Numbered from the stretch's first letter, positions 1 through 9,595 are shown. The stretch is DNA of 26,724 nt from Seminavis robusta (GCA_903772945.1 CAICTM010001567.1:1-26724); one strand, 5' to 3'. Program-made: numbers and translations. The notes: generated from the letters alone by a model not told the origin.

Positions 1-1078
1 CTACGTCGATTATTGTTGTCCGCAGATCCCGAGTTTTCTTGTGCGTCTCCTCCTGCGGACAAATCATATGCCCGGCAAGGCTGACACTGCTTGTACACGC
101 CCATGTGATGATTCCACCGTTTGATGGCCGTGGTCCAAGAGCTGGCGATCTGTTTCCCTTTGTCATAGTTGCCTTGTAAGTCATAGAAAAGCATAATGTA
201 GTCCTGGATTGTTGTTCTCGACTGTTTGGTGCACATTGCATCTGAGTATACGGCAATCGTCATATCGCCCATGGGCTGTGGAGCTATTGCCATGTATATG
301 GTGTTGCCATAATCATCAGGGAAATACAACTGTTGACAGTCGTAAGGAACCATGTATTCACGGAAATTGGCCATCTTTTCGAAGGTATTCTCGCTCCAAA
401 GACAGTACCCTTGGTGCTTGAAAAGCTGCTCCGCAAAATCGTATAATCCTTCAGTTTCTTTGAAGACGCCCACCAGCTCAAAGTTTTCGCTCTCGGGCTC
501 GTGACAATCCAACGGGACGCACCGCTCTGAGCGACAGTATGATTCGTCATAAATCCCCGTGTTAGGGTCGTAGTACTGGTACTCTCCAATGGAGCCTCCA
601 CTGTAATTGGGATCGCGATACTGATGCGACCCAGAGTCCAGAAATCGGGAGCATACAGACAAGTTTCAGGTAAGGTACAGAGAGGTGTGCAGCACGGAAG
701 CATTGCGATCATACTTACTGCAGCCCACAAGACTTTTCGAATGCAGCCTTTATTATCGTCAGATGACAAGTGACGCTCCCTTTCGTCCTTGCTGTCACCT
801 TCATCTTCGCTCTCTTCGTCATCGCCACAATCGACAAAGAGACCAAGGTATCTCCATGCTAACGAATATGGCTCGTACTGGTTACCATCAGCGTCTACCA
901 AGTAGCTTGAGTAGCCATCGTTGCTGTCGAGGCTACGACGGCGATCCTCTCGTGATGATGAAAAAGGATCATTCACCGACGTTCGTGGTGATGCTTGTTG
1001 TGGCAGCCAAGCCAAAGAAGACCCCTCTAAGTCTAGAGCAGCATGGCTAAGATCAGGAAGAAAAGATTGCCCTATCAT
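1..1078 (-). CDS. Diatom secreted/membrane family protein, paralogue of the 1586-5365 gene (partial, 3' end outside window)
   Basis: Two exons are visible: 719-1078 and 1-620, split by a 98-nt intron at 621-718 with a perfect GTAAGT donor and a CAG acceptor, phase 0, directly after the motif KVLWAA. Joining them restores an alignment with the neighbouring gene across its whole lumenal domain: shared blocks include EYEPY-type / AWRYLG, GGSIGEYQ, LDCHEP, AEQLFKHQGYCLWSEN and CQPCRAY. About 20 cysteines and many tyrosines suggest a disulphide-bonded exported domain. The frame is still open at base 1, so any membrane helix and tail lie outside. The start at 1078 is the first in-frame ATG, but the first residues are a poor signal peptide, so an upstream exon may be missing. 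I know no assigned function for this family; similar proteins recur in diatoms. Gene and intron are seen in sequence; export is inferred from the paralogue. Confidence 0.85.
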
Positions 1079-1585
1079 GGTGACAGTATGTGTATGGTAC
1101 TAGAACCAGGAGATGGTGTTGTTTGTCAATGGTGAATGTCTTGTCAAGTGCGGCTGCGTTGTTTCTTCGCCATCTGCGCGGTGCTCGTTGCTGCTTTGTT
1201 TCGCCGCCTCTTTTTACCTTTGCTGGTTCCGCGCAGCAAACGAACAAGTCTTCGTCTCTGGCTCTAGCTAGCTAGTATAGTGCAGCTCCTTGTTACGTTT
1301 GTTGTGAGCGTCGCAACGCTCTGATGCTGCTGGGCTCCTGGGGACAATCTTTCGTGAGGGGAGAGGCTTGCTCGCAGGCCTGGGAGCACCGCACCTCGTT
1401 CCGTTTTCAGCGCACCTTAAAATTCGTCGACTCACGTGTTCCTTGCGCCAAAGATCCTCCGTCGCCGTGTTCAGAGCTATAGGTTGCGGTTGTGGCAACT
1501 GCTCGCAAGTGAATCCATTTCTTGCTGCATTACTATCTGACGAAGGATCCGTCTCGTATACCCCGAAGATTGTCAGCAGCGAAGC
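1079..1585. promoter_or_regulatory. Intergenic region between divergent paralogues, possible bidirectional promoter
   Basis: These 507 bp separate the start codons of two divergently transcribed paralogues, so both promoters and 5' leaders must lie here unless an unseen 5' exon of the left gene reduces the space further. A CTAGCTAGCTAG run sits at about 1263-1274. I see no convincing TATA box or other element I can name. Open frames inside it show no protein features and lack good start codons. Confidence 0.4.
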
Positions 1586-4500
1586 ATGATAGCACCGTCA
1601 AGAAATGCGTTTCAACCTAGCCAGAGGAAGGTCTCGGTTCTTGTACTGCATCTCTTCATCCTATCAGGCCGGCCATTGATTCCATCTGTGACTGCCATTC
1701 CAACTCTTTCCTTCAAGAATACAGATGATATTGGAACGCGGAAGACATTCGACACAGTGAACGACCCTTTTAAACCTCTGACGTCCTTGGTCAAACCTCA
1801 CACAACGCTGCATCGAATATTGAATGAAGACAATGACGACAACTCTGCATCCGTTGTCCTTGTTGACTCCAATGGAGAAGAATATGAGCCATACGCAATG
1901 GCATGGCGTTACCTTGGCATGTATACGGATTGCGATGTGCAAGACTCCAACGCGTACTATGGATGGACCGACAACAGTAAAGGCGGCGATGACGATTCCT
2001 GGGACGATGATATGGACATTGAAGACATGGCCAACTGGTATCGAAGAAGACGGCATCTCAGCGGTTCACAGGACTCTGGTGACGACTGTACACGCAAAGT
2101 TCTGTGGGCTGCGTACGTAGACCCTCGTTACAAGGGTGGTTCAATTGGAGAATACCAGTTCTTCAACTTCTCCAGTGGCGACTACAGTCGCGAATTTTGC
2201 AAGACACGTCGTTGTGTACGAATGGATTGCCACGAGCCCAATACTCACTTCAAGCTTGTTGGTGTCTACAAGGAAGCAGATGGGTTTGTAGATTGGGCGG
2301 AGCAATTGTTCAAGCATCAAGGGTACTGTCTTTGGTCGGAAAACGACTACGAGTGGATGGAAAGCTACCGAGAGTTCTGGCCGACCTACTGCCGACAGTT
2401 GTACTACTCTGGCTACAATGGTGAAACCCTTTACATGGATCTGAGGCCTCAGGCAGAGGGGGATATCACAATTGGCATCTTCGAGGACGAACTTTGCGTT
2501 ACAAACTCGTCTTACACCTTTGCGGATTACATCCAGATGTACTACAACTATTATGGTTACTACGACAAGGGATATGAGGTTTCACAGACATGGCAATACG
2601 CCATTAACACGTGGAATTCATACATGGATGTTTACAAGTAAGTGATCCTTATGGATCTTCCGGAGACTTGACGGTGGTTCTTACTGCTCTCATCTTGCTT
2701 TGTCCACAACTGCAACTTCCACCATACGCTTTGTTCATTCAGAGTTTGCCAGCCTTGCCGTGCCTACAATCTGAACGTGAATTTCTGGAGTGACGGGGAT
2801 GATGATGACTCCAAAAGCGGAAGTGGAAGCGGCGACGGTCGCCGCTTCTTAGATGAAAACGATGGTGAAGGGGACGCGGAGCAATGGGGATATGACTGCT
2901 ACGACGATGCAGGTTATACAAATTGCAATCAGGTGAGCAGGAATGAGCCATGACAAAGTGACCACATCATGATTGGCAAATGTCCAATTGAGAGACACAT
3001 CTGAACTGTCGTTGCCTCTTACAAATAAATGTGTGATTTGCAGTGTTACAAGTTTGAGGCAAAGACGGACATGGAGGTTGCTACTGCCAAGGATCTGGAA
3101 CGAGCCTCGAAGCAGGGCACCATATTAGAGATCCGCGTCAATGGCACAACCTATGGTCACGGTGGCTTCCGTGGGCCGCTCAAGATTACAACCCCCGAAG
3201 TGTGGATGAAGATATTTGCTGCCTCAGCTTCCCTCGCTGTGGCAATGTCATTTCTCTATCTATACTACGCTACACCATACCGCCATTCGGCGGCTAGATG
3301 GCTTGGAACTGCACTCTATTGGGTCAAAGATAAATGGTCCAATTGGAGGCAAAAGAGAAAGCATGCCGGAGACAATTATCATCTTGAAGATGGCGTGCCA
3401 CAGAAACCAGAACGCTACGTACCCCCCTCCGAAAGCAACAAGGACCAGTCCGGGCAGGATTCTGCTCTGGATGAAAGCATCAACACCTTTGCAACTGCCC
3501 CAATGGACAAGGGCGATGATGGTTCTCGCTATGCAGATAGTTTACAGACCACGACAACTGCGACCGAAGAGCCGAGTCCAGATCGAAGCAGCTCTTCAGG
3601 GCAACGCTTGCCACCAGTTGACATGTTGGATGACACCCACAGTAGTTCCACCGGTGCTTCTTCTGGCGTTCCTTTTTCAGTTGACTCAATGAAACAGTCA
3701 TTCGAGACTATTCTGGACGTCAGCCGGAATGTTCGAGACTCTCTTTCCAATGACATCGGTCGCTCGGCTGATGTTCTACTGGCGCTAGGTACAAGCCTGG
3801 AAGGTACACAAGGCAATCTCGGTGGTGCACCGGTATCATGTGGTGACAGTGACCAGGAGACGGCGCCAACTGCAACCGTAGTCACGTTTCCCGACCCCGG
3901 CGAAGATCGTGCACCCATCAATGAAGACGACCGGCATAACATCGATAGTATCATGGACGCGATCGACAAGCAATTCGATGCCACGTATGCTCTGGCACAA
4001 GATATTTTGGACTCACTTGACGAGCTACCGAATGAAGGTCATGAAGATGTCAAAGATACAGTGGAGGAGAAACCATCTACACCCGGCACGGAGTTGAAGG
4101 CAACGTTATGCGCAATTGTCGATGTTGAAATTGTTGACGCAACAAGCTACGAGGCAAAGGACGAGCAGGTTTGCGGTCAAGAAGAAGCAACGTCTGAGGA
4201 GGAAAATGAAACGACGGCGAAACCGGATGAATCTTGCTCACACGAAACCGAGGTTTCTGACGGCAATGACGCTAGTAGAGGCATCGCAGGTGCTTTGGAT
4301 GATGGCGACAATGAGACTCATGCCTCTACGCATAGCGACAGCAACGTGGAGCAAGTGCAGGACGAAAACTCAGAACCAAACGATGGAAACGATGCTTCTT
4401 TAGCCTTCAGTGGCGATGGCGAGAACAGAGAAGATAGCGTCGAAATTGACACCCAAAATGAATCTGCAGTAGAGCCAAGCGACGAAAAGCTGTCATCTTT

Positions 4501-5365
4501 GGAAGGTGGCACTGATGACAACCAAGAAACACAGGCGGACTCCATTGAGATGGGCAACCAGCTTGAGTCAGAGTCTGAACCAGAGTCTAAGGACCTGAAT
4601 GAAGCGTCTTTGCAGAGCGATGGTGTTATCAACCCAGACCACGAAGAGCGGGTTGACTCTACTATGGAGATTGAGAGCCAAAAAGAGAGCGAATCTGAAT
4701 CAGAGACAAAGGATGAACAGGTGTCGTCTAGTGCGGACGATGACAGTGACCGCAGTAACCCAGCTCCACCCCCCGCAAGCCAGGTGGAGACCATGGAGCT
4801 TCCTAGCGACAGCCAGAGTGACACTGATTCATCTGTGAATAATGTCATAAACGACGAATCGACCCCGGGAGCATGCACAGGTGAAAACGTTGACGTTGCT
4901 AGCGAGAATGAAACCATGGACACGGCAAAGGAAGCTGCTCGGGTGAACAGAGATGACCCAGATCCCCCAGAACAGGAAGACGCGACAAACATTGCCAATG
5001 ATTGCCAAAGTGATCCTGATTCGAAGCAAATGATTGGAAAGGAATCTTCGATTGAAGGCGACGACGTCGGCGATCCAGCTCCCCAAAGCACGTCTAAAGA
5101 AGGCAACCTCAGTCAAGAAGAAGAAGAGGGAGGCGTAGAAGTGGAGCATGGGCAGGACCTCGGCGATTCAGCTCCCCCCGTGGTGGAAGAAAGCCCTTCT
5201 AACGAAGGCAACCTCACTCTAGGAGCGGAGGAAGAAGATGATGAAGGCGTAGAAGTGCGGCATGGCCTGGATGGGGCAGTCATTTTTCAGAAAGATGACG
5301 ACAGCGCTTATGAGAGTGCCGTAGCTGAGGAAATCAGCAGTGTCGGATCTTCCGAATCTAAATAA
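1586..5365 (+). CDS. Secreted-then-anchored type I membrane protein with Cys/Tyr-rich lumenal domain and long acidic repeat tail (diatom family, function unknown)
   Basis: Three exons: 1586-2637, 2743-2932 and 3044-5365. Introns are 2638-2742 (GTAAGT..CAG) and 2933-3043 (GTGAGC..CAG). The first join gives VYK-VCQPCRAY, matching the unspliced VYKQCQPCRAY of the divergent paralogue; the second gives CNQ-CYKFEAKT. Product is 1,187 aa. Residues about 16-28 form a hydrophobic signal-peptide core. Residues about 75-465 are a lumenal domain rich in Cys, Tyr, Trp and Asp with an RRRRHL patch. One helix at about 468-490 (IFAASASLAVAMSFLYLYYA) is followed by a basic stop-transfer stretch. The remaining ~690 residues are very acidic and Ser/Thr-rich, with imperfect repeats. 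Signal peptide plus one helix predicts a type I protein with a cytosolic disordered tail. Function is unknown; silica vesicle, cell surface or Golgi location would all be guesses. Confidence 0.9.
4337..5275 (+). repeat. Imperfect protein-level repeats in the acidic tail
   Basis: Two repeat families lie inside the third exon of the gene above. The first has units beginning near 4337, 4433, 4538 and 4655 (32, 35 and 39 residues apart), each opening with D-S and then a pattern like E-I-x-x-Q-x-E-S-E, followed by an Asp/Glu/Ser/Asn-rich spacer. The second is a pair at about 5066-5160 and 5160-5270 sharing GD-x-AP, EGNL, an acidic run, GVEV, H-G and D/L. They look like internal tandem duplication of a disordered acidic segment. 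No function can be read from them. Confidence 0.7.
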
Positions 5366-5575
5366 ATGAGCACCGTACGGTGCACGGAATCTATCATCTT
5401 CCACTAGATCTTAGTTGCAGTTTACACTTAGGGTTGAATCCTCATGACCACATTTCTAGCTAGCTTGCTGTCATACGTTTGTTACTCAATTGTGCGCATC
5501 CATGCATATCCAAAGATCATCAAGTGTGTTCTCGGTTGGGAAAGTATGATGTCTCCTGTGTCCTATAAAGTCGAG
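5366..5575. other. Short convergent intergenic region
   Basis: This 210-bp gap holds the 3' ends of two convergent genes. It contains a CTAGCTAG motif near 5456. I see no polyadenylation signal I can call with confidence. Confidence 0.5.
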
Positions 5576-6505
5576 CTACAAATCATCATAGGTCACTCCG
5601 GTACATTCTTGCAGTCGTTCAAACAGGGCCCTGGTTTTGGTCCGATCCTTGGCATCTCTGGATCCTCCTCCACCAAAGTGATAGGTTCCAGACTCTTGGC
5701 TGGCCCCATAGTCCGTGGCCAATTGGTACGTGTTGTCGGCTCTTTTGACGTTTATCCCACAAGCTCCCCAACCAGCCAATAACATTTTGGTATTGACGGT
5801 CCCTGGATCCATAGTGAGACATTTGATTTTTCCATACCCGCCTTGCTTTTGTTGTTGTTTCAAGATCCGTGCCAGTTCCACCGTGAACATGTAATCTCCC
5901 AATTTGGAATCGCTGTAGGCCGCATGCCCTCCTTTGGGAGTATCGTTGATGGCAAACAATTGGTCCAGCGGTGGCATGGTGTAGGATTGACTAATGGACG
6001 AAGTGGTAATGATGCGGGGACACGCATCCGAACTGGCGGCGAGGAGTGGCAAGAGTCGTCGTGTCAGTACATACGGTGCCATGACATTGACGGCCCAGGT
6101 CATGTCATAACCCTGTACTGATTTGGCCGGACGTGGAGGATCGAAAATGCCCGCATTGTTGATCAAGACATCCAAATGTGCATCATCATCCTGTAGTGCC
6201 TCTTGTACGTCTCGTGCCAATTGTTCCACTTGTGTCAAATCTCCCAAATCGGCATTGAAATACTGCACCGAATGGGCCCCTTTGGCCTTCAATTCTTCTG
6301 CAATTTTGGCTCCCAACTTGGGTTGTCGTCCATGAATCAGCAAATCGTGACCATCTTTGGCCAGCTTTTCTGCTGTGTGCTTGCCTATTCCATCTGTCGA
6401 CCCGGTAATCAAGATTTTCCTTCTGTTGGATGTTGCCGAAAGGGACAATGACATGGGCAACGACAGGAGTAGAAGACAACAAACTACAAACAAGAAGCAA
6501 GCCAT
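5576..6505 (-). CDS. Short-chain dehydrogenase/reductase with signal peptide (retinol-dehydrogenase-like)
   Basis: A single-exon 309-aa protein of the classical SDR superfamily, which performs NAD(P)(H)-dependent alcohol/ketone oxidoreduction. Visible motifs: cofactor loop TGSTDGIG at residues 34-41, NNAG at 116-119, the catalytic serine in TTSSIS near 169-170, and the YSDSK (YxxxK) pair Y197/K201. The layout resembles the RDH11-14 / WW-domain-oxidoreductase group, but the substrate cannot be told. Residues 1-23 (Leu/Val/Cys-rich) form a signal peptide or signal anchor, so it should act in the ER or an ER-connected compartment. No plastid-type phenylalanine motif follows the cut site. Arg/Lys soon after TGS(T) was not checked for NADP preference. 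The ATG at 6505 precedes the signal core directly. A decayed copy of the first ~55 codons and upstream DNA sits at 6651-6892. Confidence 0.93.
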   Translation of the reverse strand: MACFLFVVCCLLLLSLPMSLSLSATSNRRKILITGSTDGIGKHTAEKLAKDGHDLLIHGRQPKLGAKIAEELKAKGAHSVQYFNADLGDLTQVEQLARDVQEALQDDDAHLDVLINNAGIFDPPRPAKSVQGYDMTWAVNVMAPYVLTRRLLPLLAASSDACPRIITTSSISQSYTMPPLDQLFAINDTPKGGHAAYSDSKLGDYMFTVELARILKQQQKQGGYGKIKCLTMDPGTVNTKMLLAGWGACGINVKRADNTYQLATDYGASQESGTYHFGGGGSRDAKDRTKTRALFERLQECTGVTYDDL

Positions 6506-6892
6506 TTTGAAAAAATGGGTGGATTGGATCTTTTGTCCTCTAAATAAGATCCTTTTCCTGGATCTTTTGTGTCACAAAAAGCCAGCTTAGTTGTTGAACA
6601 GTTAGCTGGTGCAATAGGGTTGAAGCTCACAAACTCAGCTGTGGTCTGTGGATGAGCAAATCCTATGACCATCCTTGGCTAGCTTTTCTGCTGTGTGCTC
6701 TCCAATGCCATGGGTCGACCGGTGCTAAAAACCTTCGTTCTGGTGGATGTTGCCAAAAGAGACCATGTCATGGGCAACGGCAGTAGTGGAAGACAACAGA
6801 CTACAAAAAAGAAGCAAGCCATTTTGAAAAAGTGGGAGAATTGGATCTTGTGTCTCACAAAAACCCAGCTGAGTTGTTGGACTGTCAGCTTC
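6331..6892. repeat. Diverged direct duplication covering SDR 5' end and upstream DNA
   Basis: Copy 1 is about 6331-6608 and copy 2 about 6651-6892, in the same orientation. Matching includes the coding start and the upstream stretch around GTCACAAAAA...CAGCT(T/G)AGTTGTTG at about 6571-6597 and 6853-6879. Copy 1 has about 35 extra bases near 6530-6562. A third, shorter echo of the CAGCTGAG(C/T)TGTTGGACTG motif lies near 6967-6986. Confidence 0.8.
6651..6822 (-). pseudogene. Truncated tandem copy of the 5' end of the SDR gene
   Basis: Read on the minus strand from 6822 this again starts MACF and continues VVCCL, with LPLPM, matching the SDR signal peptide with a few substitutions. It then loses frame where the SDR cofactor loop should be, although nucleotides remain clearly alike (for example the segment encoding HTAEKLAKDGH, at 6658-6705). 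Homology stops at about 6651. Only the signal peptide and first Rossmann strand are represented, so no enzyme can be made. Confidence 0.85.
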
Positions 6893-7073
6893 TAAAGTTG
6901 TTGGACAGTCACAAGGTCGAGGTGCAAATATGACATACAGTACATGTGCTGGAGGATGAAATCTCAGCTGAGCTGTTGGACTGGCTGTGAATGAGATTGA
7001 AGGGACATTTTAGCATCTACAGGCAATACAACCAATATCATCAAGGATTTCAATAAAGGCTGAACTGCAACAT

Positions 7074-7320
7074 GCTCCAAGCAATGGTTGCGTGGGAACG
7101 GATGTCCATGCTATGGGATGAACAAACCAGCATGTATGCGGCCACTGGAGGGCATTTGGCTTTGCTCTGGATGCCAGGACAGCCAGTCATGTGCCCATTC
7201 TGCTATGTATGGGCATTTGCAGGTCCTAAAATGGACACGAGAGATTGGCTGCCCATTGGATCGATCAACCCATCAGCTCGCCCCAATACATGGGTGCAAG
7301 GGAATCGTGCACTGGCCGCA
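7074..7320 (+). pseudogene. Ankyrin-repeat gene remnant, frameshifted
   Basis: Pieces of the stramenopile-style ankyrin repeat (GGHL-x-x-L-x-W-A-R-x-N-GCPWD) are spread over two plus-strand frames. One frame gives KQWLRGNGCP, the next LWDEQTSMYAATGGHLALLW, and the first frame again AHSAMYGHLQVLKWTREIGCPLD followed by a weaker unit, APIHGCKGIVHW. Two or more small indels are needed to read it through, and there is no start or stop frame around it. It is best read as two to three decayed repeats of a once larger gene family member. Confidence 0.8.
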
Positions 7321-7617
7321 ACCAAATGTGTTTCACGAAACCAAGGTTCAATTTCATGTACATGTTTCGATTAGATTTTGTTTGTTACTATTGAAAACTT
7401 CCAGCATCATCTGGGAAAGCAGACGGTTTCTGTAGCGTTAGTCGTGATCATGCGCACTCTGTTTCCCCCCGGATTTGCAGCTCAATGACAGCCATGGTAC
7501 TCTATCATGGATGGATGAATAGGCAGAAGCATCGATTCTTGCTCTCTCTCAAAACTCCAAACGTTCAGCAGCTCCTCCTCCTTGTCTTTTTGTGCTCCCA
7601 TTTACATAATTAGAAAT
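7321..7617. other. Intergenic stretch, nothing recognised
   Basis: About 300 bp between the ankyrin remnant and the 3' end of the lumen protein gene. It probably includes the latter's 3' UTR. No gene or repeat was recognised. Confidence 0.4.
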
Positions 7618-8613
7618 TTAGCTGCTCTCCTCTGCTTCCTCTGCTGCTTTTTTAGCGGCCGCTGCTGCTGCTGCCGCCTTTCGTTCCGCGACCTTTTGAC
7701 GTTGGGCTTCTGCCTTTTTGGCGGCTTCTGCTTGTTGATTCAGGTAGTAACCATAGGAAAGTCCGTAGACACTACCCAGACCCACCACGGTTCCTCCCAC
7801 CAAGGCACTTCCATTATCAATAACGACTCCTTCCGGCAACGATTCCTTAATGGCGTCTGGTAGCGCCAAGGGCGAATACCAGAAATCATAAACGCCCTCG
7901 ATTTGATCTTGCAATCGCGTACGGACTTGTGTGACGGCGGGTTCATTAAACTGTGGTAGTCCGACACCTCGTACTCCCTTGGCGCGAATGACAATTTCAT
8001 CTTCTCCTTGCGACGACGTCTTGTCGACGGACAAATTGATGATTTCTCCATTGACAATGAAATTGAGTCGCCCCTTGGAAATATCACTCACGGTTTGTTG
8101 AACGTCCCGGGGTGGACTCAGTGTAATTTCCGGAGTGACATCGCCTTCAATTTGAAGGACTTCCTTGCCTAGTTCCGTCCACACGGGAGACGCCAATTCT
8201 TCCTTGACGACCGCCGCCACGCGTCCCACCGATTCCTTGAGTGCTTTGCGATTCTTGATCAACGAACCAAACAGATCCTTCACGTCGACTTCGGCCTTGA
8301 GGAGCGAGTCGCCCTGTTTGGCCGATGTATTGATAATGATGGCTCCGGTGGACAGATACACATCGGCATTGGCAGGAGGTGGAACTGCCACGGAACCAGC
8401 GAGCGTGGTGGCAAAAATGGTCCCCGCCACGGCCAAGGATGCCCATGGATTGCTACCCTGTTGCTTGTGGCTACTGCTGTCATCTTGACTCTGTAGAGAT
8501 ACCGCCAAAGACGAGCGACTGAACCTGTTGCTTGGGCTGGTAGTCGTAAAGGCACAGGTAGTGCTGGGGGCGGACAAAGCTGCCAGTAAAAAGACTGCCG
8601 ATTTGAACATCAT
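7618..8613 (-). CDS. Plastid thylakoid-lumen-targeted protein with C-terminal helix and Ala/Lys-rich tail, function unknown
   Basis: Single exon, 331 aa. Residues 1-21 are a signal peptide cut before F22 (TTCA|FTTT), which fits the phenylalanine-dependent motif that sends diatom proteins across all four plastid membranes. A Ser-rich transit region follows (22-50). Residues 57-83 form a second hydrophobic signal ending in AxA (ANA|DVY), the hallmark of a thylakoid lumen protein; no twin arginine is visible, so the Sec-type route is more likely. The mature part has an amphipathic helical region (about 105-150), a beta-rich middle (150-240), a single likely membrane helix (about 268-291, Gly/Leu/Val/Tyr) and an Ala/Lys/Glu coiled tail (295-331). 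I do not recognise the domain. If the last helix is in the thylakoid membrane, the charged tail could face the stroma. Confidence 0.92.
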   Translation of the reverse strand: MMFKSAVFLLAALSAPSTTCAFTTTSPSNRFSRSSLAVSLQSQDDSSSHKQQGSNPWASLAVAGTIFATTLAGSVAVPPPANADVYLSTGAIIINTSAKQGDSLLKAEVDVKDLFGSLIKNRKALKESVGRVAAVVKEELASPVWTELGKEVLQIEGDVTPEITLSPPRDVQQTVSDISKGRLNFIVNGEIINLSVDKTSSQGEDEIVIRAKGVRGVGLPQFNEPAVTQVRTRLQDQIEGVYDFWYSPLALPDAIKESLPEGVVIDNGSALVGGTVVGLGSVYGLSYGYYLNQQAEAAKKAEAQRQKVAERKAAAAAAAAKKAAEEAEESS

Positions 8614-9050
8614 TGTGGAGATTGTTGTTTGTCGAGTTGAAAAAAAGGATTCGATTTTGGAGTCTTTCGCTTGGTGTTGGCACTTTTGTGTGAAATGGGA
8701 TAGCTGGAATGGTTTCCAGCGCTACGAATGAATATCTACGTATGTATCGTCAGGTCTTTGCTGATGGATCAGGCCATTAGTACGGATGTGTTCCAGCAGC
8801 CACCGTGATGGATCTTCTCTTTGAGGGACAGGCTATCATACATGTACTTTGGGGTCTATCTATGACGTGTTATGTTGAGCCGTATCTTGTGATGTGGAGG
8901 TGTGGAGGTCTGCCGCCATGCGATCTTCCACACTGACTCGACTCAGTCCACGGCGTGCGCTCCACGGTCTTTAGCCCATTCTGTCGTGCCCAACACTGGC
9001 ATCCCACGGGTTGTTTGCTTGTTGCTTTGCTATTAATAATCTCCACCGGT
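8614..9050. other. Upstream region of the lumen protein gene, nothing further recognised
   Basis: About 440 bp that must contain the minus-strand promoter and 5' leader of the lumen protein. No motif or open frame with protein-like features was found. Confidence 0.4.
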
Positions 9051-9054
9051 GCTG

Positions 9055-9215
9055 CGAGGGTTTGGGTAGCATGAGATGCCGAAGCAGATCCTTGGAAGTA
9101 GTCCAAGCACATCCGTAGTTGATACGGGCCGGGCCCATTGCAAAACAAATGCGCAAATGCCCATTTTTGGCTACGTGGTACCGGTACTCAAGTATAGCTA
9201 ACCCAAACAGACACC
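9055..9215 (-). pseudogene. Possible second ankyrin-repeat scrap
   Basis: On the minus strand the segment reads VAKNGHLRIC, then a three-residue oddity, then ARINYGCAWTTSKDLL, close to the stramenopile ankyrin pattern AAKNGHL-x-I-x-x-WAR-x-NGC-x-W. It is only about one repeat long, has no plausible gene around it and stands beside another decayed element, so it is taken as a remnant. Chance similarity is possible. Confidence 0.45.
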
Positions 9216-9334
9216 AGCGTCCCATGTGTACGAGTCGAGTCCATTTCAATACGGTGCATCCAGATACACGCTCACTGCTGCAATCTGACAGACCGGACTT
9301 TGTAGTCCCGAAAGGCAGCAGCCAAGTCTACTGC

Positions 9335-9595
9335 ACTTCAACCCTTTCGTTGCTTTTGCTAAGGGCATCTTTGCTGCTGAAACTACAGCTGTTCTCCAAT
9401 GACTCTCCCAGCTTTTGCTAGCCAGTGGTCCAAGCCCTACTCTGTGGTTCAATCCTACCTTTCCAACTGACTAAGCATCAACCTAGCTCGAGCAGCCATG
9501 AAGTGCCCCGGTGGTTCTCGTGTTCCTGCTGCCTCTACAATGAGCTCTCGGCATTGGACGATTGTTGCACTCTAGATCTTTATCGCTAGTCTTTT
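9335..9595 (+). mobile_element. Decayed 3' end of a retroelement ORF (second copy)
   Basis: Plus-strand nucleotides here match the minus-strand retroelement tail at about 21850-22115. Shared tracts include the stretch coding FAAEATAVLQ, the nearly identical DNA for SKPYSVV (9430-9452) and the terminal CGCTAGTCTT, where the other copy has its stop codon. This copy carries several stops and indels, so it is older or less constrained. The region upstream (about 9230-9335) is not clearly alignable. Confidence 0.75.

Noticed and set aside
1368..1589. Open frame overlapping the start of the 1586 gene, as a possible upstream ORF
   Set aside because: It starts from TTG, not ATG, and has no protein-like features; overlap at the ATG looks accidental.
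3029..3043. ATG at 3029 as the start of a separate 778-aa protein
   Set aside because: The five codons before 3044 are intron sequence ending in TTTGCAG; joining the upstream exons gives a coherent protein with signal peptide and a conserved CNQ-CYKF junction.
4318..5106. 262-aa open frame on the minus strand inside the acidic tail
   Set aside because: It is the mirror of the Glu/Asp/Ser-rich coding repeats (Ser/Leu/Phe-rich in reverse) and antisense to a well-supported exon.
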